Source: an uncultured Vicinamibacterales bacterium
GTDB lineage: Bacteria > Acidobacteriota > Vicinamibacteria > Vicinamibacterales > UBA8438
NCBI GenBank assembly: GCA_958295905.1
Contig: OY282382.1
Coordinates: forward strand, 3,496,001-3,560,000
Direction of reading: 5' to 3'
DNA: 64,000 nt
The notes beneath the pieces are model-generated. The model was given only the letters and a program-made list of their open reading frames with translations. It had not been told where the DNA came from and made no database searches. Shown in pieces: positions 59,209-64,000 of the stretch. How positions within the stretch are numbered: the first letter of the stretch is position 1; each line of letters starts with the position of its first letter. Made by a program: the position numbers and the translations under genes.

Positions 59209-60066
59209 TCACGACCACTTCAACCAGATCTCGAGGATGTGGCGCATCGCGACCTTCAGGCGGAGCTGCGTCCAGGAAAACGACTGCTCGAACTCCGGGA
59301 ATTCGTCAACATGAACTGCGGTGTTGAAGAGCTCGATGAGCGCGAGAGCGGAATCGAGCTCGGTGAGCAGGAACTTCCGGTAGCTCTTGTTGGGAATCGA
59401 TCGGCAGAGCCAAGCGATTCTCGTACGGCGGGTTGGGCGGTCGTGCTCGTCGAGCTGGTGCTTGGGGCTCGTCACCCAGGGCATCACGAGGTCGTTCGGC
59501 GCAGCGGCGTGGAGCACGCCGAGGAACAGCTTGCGTTCCGAGGCGGCAGCCTGGGTCCACCAATCGGGCCCGCGCTCTTCGCTGCGCTGCAGCGATCCGC
59601 GAAATTGGCAAGGGAATGCCGGGTTGAGCATCCCGAGCGTCCGCTCGAGGAACGCGTCGATATCGTCGGGGCGATGGGTCGGATGACGGTGCTGACGCCG
59701 CGGCCCTCGAGGCCGGCCCGAAGGTAAGCGCCCCGGAAAGTCGAGAAGCTTGCGGTTGGCGTGGACGTCGAGACCGGCGCTGACGGCGCCGATGCTGAGG
59801 TCGAGGCCGGCGCCGGCGGTGCCGACGCTGGCGGCGAGGTCGCCGAGGCCGGCGAGGCCGGCGGTGAGGCCAGGGCTGAGGCCAGGGCTGACGGCGCCGA
59901 TGCTGCTGAGGTCGAGGGCGTGGATGCTGCCGAGGCCGGCGCTGACGGGCTCGAGCTGGCCGCCGATGCTGAGGTCGAGGCCGGCGCCGGCGGTGCCGAC
60001 GCTGGTGCCGAGGCCGTCGAGGCCGTCGAGGGTGGTGCTGCCGAGGCTAGAAGGGAACTTCGTCAT
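59209..60066 (-). CDS. Unknown protein with Gly/Leu-rich repeats, partner of the HTH gene
   Basis: The 285-residue protein starts at ATG 60066, overlapping the stop of the HTH gene by four bases (ATGA). Residues 1-110 are low-complexity repeats of GTAGAGLDLSIG and GAVSPGLSPGL type. Then comes a basic linker (RLPSGRPRGPRRQHRHP) and a helical C-terminal domain: IDAFLERTLGMLNPAF, RKLFLGVLHAAAPND, then RRTRIAWLCRSIPNKSYRKF and LDSALALIELFNTAVHVDEF. The C-terminal part vaguely recalls predicted pPIWI-associated or abortive-infection-type nucleases, but I cannot confirm this. The coupling with an HTH protein in a mobile region suggests a defence or replication unit. Confidence 0.65.
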   Translation of the reverse strand: MTKFPSSLGSTTLDGLDGLGTSVGTAGAGLDLSIGGQLEPVSAGLGSIHALDLSSIGAVSPGLSPGLTAGLAGLGDLAASVGTAGAGLDLSIGAVSAGLDVHANRKLLDFPGRLPSGRPRGPRRQHRHPTHRPDDIDAFLERTLGMLNPAFPCQFRGSLQRSEERGPDWWTQAAASERKLFLGVLHAAAPNDLVMPWVTSPKHQLDEHDRPTRRTRIAWLCRSIPNKSYRKFLLTELDSALALIELFNTAVHVDEFPEFEQSFSWTQLRLKVAMRHILEIWLKWS

Positions 60067-60473
60067 CTGAGAGCCGCCTTTTCCACAGGGACATTGGTCT
60101 GCACCAGGAGCTTGTTGAAAAGTGGGGTCAGGTCGAAGAGGTTGGTGTTTCCGGTCCGGCGTATCCGGTGCAGGCACCCCTTTCGCTCGAGATTCTGCGC
60201 GTAGCGCCGAGCCATCTTCACCGTGACGCCCATCCTGCTCGCCAACTTCGCATAGCTCGGGAACGGTGCTTCCTGGTCCCACTTGAACTCCATGAGATGG
60301 AGCACGAAGAGGGCTTCGGCGTGGGTCAAGGCATGCGGTTCCAGCCGGCTGTAGTGCTGGAGGAAGCCGGATGGAACGACGAGATACCCCGCCTTCAGGA
60401 GTTCAGGGTATTTCCACCGGTCGGCGTAGCTTCTAGAAGGTCTCGCTGGAGTAGCCGATTCAAGATCCGACAT
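60063..60473 (-). CDS. HTH_36-like winged-helix protein
   Basis: The 136-residue protein MSDLESATPARPSRSYADRW has a typical replication-initiator-type helix-turn-helix: HAEALFVLHLMEFKWDQEAP, FPSYAKLASRMGVTVKMARR, YAQNLERKGCLHRIRRTGNT, NLFDLTPLFNKLL. Such HTH_36 domains occur in plasmid/phage replication or regulatory proteins. It overlaps the next gene by ATGA. The tRNA-like gene lies 30 bp upstream on the same strand. Confidence 0.8.
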   Translation of the reverse strand: MSDLESATPARPSRSYADRWKYPELLKAGYLVVPSGFLQHYSRLEPHALTHAEALFVLHLMEFKWDQEAPFPSYAKLASRMGVTVKMARRYAQNLERKGCLHRIRRTGNTNLFDLTPLFNKLLVQTNVPVEKAALR

Positions 60474-60503
60474 CCGTTACGTCCCTTCTTCGAGGAGTCT
60501 AGG

Positions 60504-60596
60504 TGGCGGAGAGGCTGGGAATTGAACCCTGTCCCTGGAAGGGACATCGGCGCGATGTGTAAAGTCGCGTGGCCCACCAGAGCCCGAAGCCTCTCC
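60504..60596 (-). tRNA. Unusual tRNA-like gene with 9+3 acceptor/T-stem (allo-tRNA-like)
   Basis: On the minus strand a 93-nt RNA begins GGAGAGGCT (60596-60588) and ends AGCCTCTCC G CCA (60516-60504): a perfect 9-bp acceptor stem, discriminator G and an encoded CCA. The T-arm is GGG-TTCAATT-CCC, only 3 bp, directly stacked on the 9 bp. A long variable arm TGTCCC-TTCCA-GGGACA (6 bp) comes just before. The D-arm is GGCTC-TGGT-GGGCC and the anticodon arm CGCGA-CTTTACACA-TCGCG. Nine-plus-three geometry with G73 and a long variable arm is known from allo-tRNAs (SerRS-charged or Sec-like), not canonical tRNAs. The loop allows UAC or UUA as anticodon, and the spacer CCGA before the variable arm is odd. 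It may be a pseudogene or an element-borne tRNA. Confidence 0.55.
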
Positions 60597-60775
60597 GCGG
60601 AGTCGAGCGCTCGAGAATGGCACGATCGGCCAAGTTCCGTCAACACCCATCTGATTCTTACTTCTCAGCGATTATTGGTTTATAGTTCTATATTCTACTT
60701 ATATCTGGACATTTTACGGACAGGGATATGCTCAAAATAGGGCTCCCACAAAAGCGGCCTTGCTATGATTGGAGC

Positions 60776-60808
60776 TGTGTAAAGTCGCGTGGCTCAACCA
60801 TGAGCCAC
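60776..60808 (-). repeat. Partial copy of the tRNA-like D-arm/anticodon 5' half
   Basis: TGTGTAAAGTCGCGTGGC is identical at 60556-60573 and 60776-60793. Next to it the D-arm pairs with compensatory changes: GTGGCTCA-ACCA-TGAGCCAC on the plus strand (8 bp, loop ACCA), against GGCCC-ACCA-GAGCC in the first copy. No acceptor or T-arm is recognisable here, so it is not a second tRNA. The 60597-60775 stretch between is unusually AT-rich (TTGGTTTATAGTTCTATATT) and has no gene. Confidence 0.7.
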
Positions 60809-60849
60809 CAAGCGGGAGTGGGGGGGGTTCCTCCCCCTCCCGCCCCCTG

Positions 60850-61480
60850 CTGCTGGGGCGTGAGCTCGAAGCCCAGCTCGCGCAGGGCCGCGGCGGTTCT
60901 CATCTGGGGCACCGTCTTCATCGGGACGTGCTTGAGGCGCTGGGCACGGACTTGGGCGGCCGCGTTCTCGCCAACCTGGAGACCGAGGTCCTGCGGCTGG
61001 AGCGTGAGCTTCGGGCGGGGGACGTGGCGGCCCGACGGCTACGTCTCGTTCGAGATACGGGGACCCGAAGCGCCGGACGATCTCGGACCGCGCCGTTCCG
61101 CGACCGGGTGGCGCACCACCCGGTGCACGCTGTGGGTGGCGCCGCTGTTCGAGCGCGGCTTCATCGAGCACACCTACGCCAAACCGGGTGGGCAAGGGGA
61201 CGCACCGGCGCTGGACGCGCTAATGAACGCCTGCGCGATCGTCATCGCTACGTTCTGCGGGCGACATCTTCCGGTACTTCCCGGTCATCGACCACGAGGT
61301 GCTGAAGTCGGACCTCCGGTGGCGCATCGTGTGCCGGCGGACGCCGGGCGACGACCTGTTCACACCGTTCGACCACTTCGTCACCGTCGACGACTTCGCG
61401 CTGTTCGCTGCCGACCCGGTCCGGCTCGTGGCGCGGCCGTCTGGAGGCGTTCCTTGGCGCGCCGGCGCCTGTCGCTGCGG
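60850..61480 (+). pseudogene. Decayed reverse transcriptase
   Basis: Pieces of an RNA-directed DNA polymerase can be read across the three plus-strand frames: LANLETEVLRLERELRAG, YVSFEIRGPE, RTAPFRDRVAHHPVHAV, APLFERGFIEHTYAK, RHRYVLRA, GDIFRYFPVIDHEVLKSDLR, PGDDLFTPF, then FDHFVTVDDFALFAADPVRL. The last is the YxDD-type active site after a deletion of the usual GLPIGNLTSQ block. The family is that of diversity-generating/group II-like RTs (APFRDRVVHHAL, IDHxVL). At least three frameshifts and one deletion make it inactive. At about 61480 it joins a truncated PQQ gene. Confidence 0.75.
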
Positions 61481-61484
61481 GTCG

Positions 61485-61879
61485 TCCTCGGCACCGGGCT
61501 TCGGCTGCGGGGTGTGCAGCCAGATGGTCTCGCCGGTCGCCGCGTCCACCGCCGCGACCTCGCTGGCCCCGGTCGAAGTGTAGAGCACCCCGCCGATCAT
61601 GATCGGGGTCGACTCGAAGTTGAAGAACGGGCGCTCGGCCGAGTTCTCGGCCCGCCACCGCCACGCCACCTCCAGGTCGTTCACGTTCGACGCGTCGATC
61701 TGGTCCAGCGCCGTGTATTGCGTATGGCCGCCGTCGCCCGCGTAGAACCGCCACTCGCCGTCCGCCGCGCCGTACTGGGCGAGGGCGGGGCCGGCCGAGG
61801 CCAGGATTGCGCCGGCCAACACGCAGGGCGCGGGCGCGCAGGGGAGGAAACGCCGCCGGGTTGCAGCAGTCATCGGCAT
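61485..61879 (-). pseudogene. 5' fragment of a PQQ-dependent dehydrogenase gene
   Basis: From ATG 61879 (MPMTAATRRRFLPCAPAPCV) the frame has a Tat-like leader, then WRFYAGDGGHTQYTALDQID, NVNDLEVAWRWRAENSAERP, FNFESTPIMIGGVLYTSTGA and ATGETIWLHTPQPKPGAEDD, the first blades of a quinoprotein dehydrogenase. After about 131 codons similarity ends where the reverse transcriptase remnant begins. The intact relative is at 40782. It looks cut by the mobile element. Confidence 0.85.
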
Positions 61880-61910
61880 CGTCCTGTAACGGTCTCGCGG
61901 GGACTCGGTT

Positions 61911-62093
61911 GCGCGGCCCGGCCGCCTGCCGCGCGCATGGTGTCGGCCGGCGGGGGAGTGCAACGATGCAGGCATTTCATGTTGCGCGGTCCGGCCGCCT
62001 GCCGCGCGCATGGTGTCCGCTCGCCGCGGATCTCCTCAATGATAACGGCTCCCGCACCGGCGCGGTCCGGCCGCCTGCCGCGCGCATGGTGTC
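61911..62093 (+). repeat. Three copies of a 34-bp segment
   Basis: GCGCGG(T/C)CCGGCCGCCTGCC plus GCGCGCATGGTGTC is found at 61911, 61984 and 62060, spaced 73 and 76 bp. Spacers are unrelated. They lie in the former 5' region of the truncated PQQ gene. Confidence 0.88.
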
Positions 62094-62118
62094 CGCCGGA
62101 GTCCGCGAAGTTCGCCGG

Positions 62119-62290
62119 CAGGACCATCCCGCGCTCCGGCACCGCCGTGCCCGGGCGGAATCGTGGCGGGTCTGGGGCTCCGGACGGGAGGAATCGTGGG
62201 TCTCACGCGGCGCCGGCCGGTCGGCAAGACGGTGGCGACCCCTCGAATCGGGGCCGGGCCGTCACGCGCCGTCAGCGTGGGATGCCCCTG
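62119..62290 (+). repeat. Dispersed repeat family B, full copy
   Basis: Starts CAGGACCATCCCGCGCTCCG and ends CGTCAGCGTGGGATGCCCCTG less the last shared variants. It matches 8535 and 39884 throughout, with a few substitutions (for example GGGAGGAATCG for GTGCGGAATCG). Confidence 0.85.
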
Positions 62291-62300
62291 GTCCACCGGT

Positions 62301-62464
62301 GTCCGCCGGGGTCCGCCGGGGTCCGCCGGGGTCCGCCGGGGTCCGCCGGGGTCCGCCGGGGTCCGCCGGGGTCGTCCTGCGCGACGGTGGGCTCGTGGCG
62401 GCGCTCGGCGGGGGTCCGCCGGGGTCCGCCGGGGTCCGCCGGGGTCCGCCGGGGTCCGCCGGGG
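62301..62464 (+). repeat. 10-bp minisatellite GTCCGCCGGG in two blocks
   Basis: Seven perfect units lie at 62301-62370 and five at 62411-62460; a 40-bp unrelated segment (GTCGTCCTGCGCGACGGTGG and on) separates them. The array starts at the right end of repeat B. No CRISPR-like spacers occur; the units are contiguous. Confidence 0.95.
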
Positions 62465-62594
62465 CTCGGTACGGTCGAATCTGCTATGCTCAGAAAAGCG
62501 GGCGGCGACCGGCCGTCTCCCGGCAGTTCGCACGGCCGATTCCGAACCGTGTTCTCGGGTTTGCGCGGGTTGCCGTGCGCCCGGCGGAGAATCC

Positions 62595-62963
62595 ATGGAT
62601 CTGGACTTCACGTCCGTCGTGGTCGCGCTCGCCACGTTGTTCGTCGGCATCTGGTTCGGCGGCCGGAGCGACCGGTTCAACCGGCGGGCCGACCGGCGGG
62701 GGGAGCGGGCCGAGCAGGCGCAGCAGATCGCCGAGGCCTTGAAACCTGTCCGGGCCGACATCGCGGGTTTGCGCGACGCGAACGAGACCGCCCACGCCGC
62801 CATTACGGTGAACATCAAGGCCCTCGACCGGCGCATCGACGATCTGAGAGGGCACGTCGATGCGCGGTTCGACGAACAGGGACAGCGCATCGAGAGCATC
62901 GACCGGCGGACCGGCGGCATCGAAGCCCACCTGCGTGGGGGAGGGGCGTCGGCCTCGGCCTGA
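62595..62963 (+). CDS. Membrane-anchored coiled-coil protein
   Basis: The 122-residue protein MDLDFTSVVVALATLFVGIW has one N-terminal membrane helix, a basic stretch (RSDRFNRRADRRGERAEQAQ) and a long heptad-bearing helix (IKALDRRIDDLRGHVDARFD, then EQGQRIESIDRRTGG). It resembles the smaller protein at 56525 in layout and in the LxGRVDTLE/LRGHVDARF segment. A GGAG site lies upstream. The function is unknown. Confidence 0.7.
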   Translation: MDLDFTSVVVALATLFVGIWFGGRSDRFNRRADRRGERAEQAQQIAEALKPVRADIAGLRDANETAHAAITVNIKALDRRIDDLRGHVDARFDEQGQRIESIDRRTGGIEAHLRGGGASASA

Positions 62964-63107
62964 GATCCAGCGAGGCTTAGCTTCAAACCGACGAGACCTG
63001 CAGGTTGCATGATCGCCGACACTGTGGTCCGTCCACCGACGGCGAACACGATCGAACTTGACTCGACTGTAGAGATCACACCCGTTCTAAGGTGAGGAGG
63101 ACATCCG

Positions 63108-64000
63108 TGGGCAATCGACCCGTCGTGCTGTTCGTGGCCGTGGCCCTGTCAGGCGCGGCCGTCCAGCCTGTTCTCGGGCAGGAACCGACCGGAAGTTGGG
63201 AGCCTCCACGGTTGAGCGACGGCCGCCCCGACCTGCAGGGGGTGTGGGACTTCCGCACCGCCACGCCGTTCGAGCGCCCCGACGGGCTCGGCGAACGGCT
63301 GACCGAGGAGCAGGCGGCGGCCATAGAATCGTTCGCCGCGGCCGCGCAGCAGGCGGCCGACCAGCCCCCGCCGGACGGCAACGTCGGCGCCTACAACGCC
63401 TTCTGGCTCGACTTCGGGACCTCCGTCGGCGACGACCGCCGCGCGTCCCTGATCGTCGCGCCCGAGAACGGCCGGATGCCCGAGCTGGTCGAGGGCGTCG
63501 CCCGCCAGGCGGGATCGCTCGACGTGGACGTCGCGGGCGAGCGGCCCTGGCGGGTGCGCTCGGCCGGCATCGGTGCCGACGGTCCCGAGGACCGCGGCCT
63601 CGCGGAGAGGTGCCTGGTCGGGTTCAACTCCGGCCCCCCGATGATGCCCAGCGCCTACAACAACAACATGCAGCTCTTCCAGAACGAGGACCACGTGGTC
63701 ATCCTGAACGAGATGGTCCACGACGCCCGGATCGTCCCGCTCGCGCCGCGGGACCATCTGCCGGCGACGGTGCCGCAGTTGAACGGCGACTCCCGCGGCC
63801 GGTGGGAGGGCGACACCCTCGTCGTCGAGAGCCGCAACTTCTCGGACCTGCGGGCCAGCTTCGAGCCGAACGCGCTGGTGGCGCTGGGCGTGGGCTCGAC
63901 CCTGCGGCTCACCGAGCGGTTCACCCGGGTGAACGACGACACGCTGCTCTACGAGTACACCGTCGACGATCCGGCCACGTTCACGGCCCCGTTCACCGCC
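63108..64000 (+). CDS. Secreted protein of the paralogous family, member 3 (3' cut by window end)
   Basis: GAGGAGG lies six bases before GTG 63108. A signal peptide (VVLFVAVALSGAAVQPVLGQ) leads into RPDLQGVWDFRTATPFERPD, NAFWLDFG, RASLIVAPENGRMPELVEGV, ERCLVGFNSGPPMMPSAYNN, FQNEDHVVILNEMVHDARIV, GRWEGDTLVVESRNFSDLR and ERFTRVNDDTLLYEYTVDDP. At the window end about 297 codons are visible and the frame is still open. Function unknown, as for members 1 and 2. Confidence 0.8.

Noticed and set aside
60504-60596. Ordinary tRNA-Ser or the 3' part of tmRNA
   Set aside because: The acceptor resembles tRNA-Ser (GGAGAGG...CCTCTCCGCCA), but the 3-bp T-stem, D-arm and anticodon arm do not fit a canonical tRNA-Ser, and there is no tmRNA tag frame or 5' domain nearby.
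60776-60808. A second complete tRNA-like gene
   Set aside because: Only the D-arm hairpin and part of the anticodon arm are present; no acceptor, T-arm or CCA can be found around it.
60850-61480. Active diversity-generating retroelement
   Set aside because: The reverse transcriptase is broken in several frames and lacks its central block, and I found no adenine-biased template/variable repeat pair or accessory protein.
62301-62464. CRISPR array
   Set aside because: The repeats are 10 bp, contiguous and without spacers, and no cas gene is present.
60728-62980. 750-codon plus-strand frame across the mobile region
   Set aside because: It strings together reverse transcriptase fragments, the antisense of the PQQ fragment and minisatellite translation (repeated GPPGSAGVRR). 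It is not one gene.

Overview
The window is a roughly 70% GC bacterial chromosome segment that most resembles an Acidobacteriota genome (Vicinamibacteria-like). I infer this from gene content alone: two MacB/FtsX permeases of the acidobacterial duplicated orphan permease (ADOP) type, one with a divergent PadR regulator; three paralogous secreted proteins of a lineage-typical family; CRTAC1, multiheme cytochrome and PQQ enzymes; and many long GC-rich dispersed repeats. No rRNA or taxonomic marker is present.

Layout. 1-4.2 kb: 3' part of an ADOP permease, an exported YedY/SoxC-like molybdopterin protein, a small outer-membrane-type protein. 4.4-8.2 kb: minus-strand operon for a three-subunit xanthine dehydrogenase/CO dehydrogenase-type hydroxylase. 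8.2-15.2 kb: repeats, an exported HpcH/HpaI aldolase, then an accessory patch (PD-(D/E)XK nuclease, AAA ATPase, Uma2 nuclease, frameshifted AAA/DUF4143 gene). 15.5-18.7 kb: ADOP permease with divergent PadR. 18.7-27.2 kb: exported hydrolase, SYLF protein, NHL protein, lytic transglycosylase-like protein, secreted paralog, formylglycine-generating-type protein. 27.3-34.2 kb: an NqrB/RnfD-like membrane protein divergent from a sodium-pumping glutaconyl-CoA decarboxylase cluster (small gamma-type subunit, beta subunit, biotin carrier, acyl-CoA dehydrogenase, alpha subunit). This is the clearest metabolic unit: oxidation of glutaryl-CoA to glutaconyl-CoA, then decarboxylation to crotonyl-CoA coupled to sodium export.

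34.4-45.7 kb: NHL protein, VOC protein, amidohydrolase, second secreted paralog, zincin, PQQ dehydrogenase, cytochrome c, a thiamine-diphosphate enzyme pseudogene, cupin, S24/LexA-like regulator and a small HTH gene with a perfect palindrome at its start. 46.3-56.7 kb: dicarboxylate symporter, Sel1 protein, CRTAC1 protein, pentaheme-TPR membrane protein, PHP-type phosphoesterase with an upstream broken copy, TauE-like permease. 57-62 kb: a mobile-element graveyard: an IS1182-like element, a decayed tyrosine recombinase, a two-gene HTH/unknown operon, an unusual tRNA-like gene with a 9+3 acceptor/T-stem as in allo-tRNAs, a decayed reverse transcriptase and a truncated PQQ dehydrogenase. 62-64 kb: minisatellite, coiled-coil protein, third secreted paralog (cut by the window end).

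Two themes run through the window. First, at least two families of short non-coding repeats with inverted ends (A, about 75-170 bp, with a GAGTCTGCGCCG end; B, about 173 bp, with CAGG--CATCCCACGCT ends) fill most intergenic spaces. Second, tandem duplications repeatedly hit the 5' regions of genes and in several cases leave extra start codons or decayed leaders.
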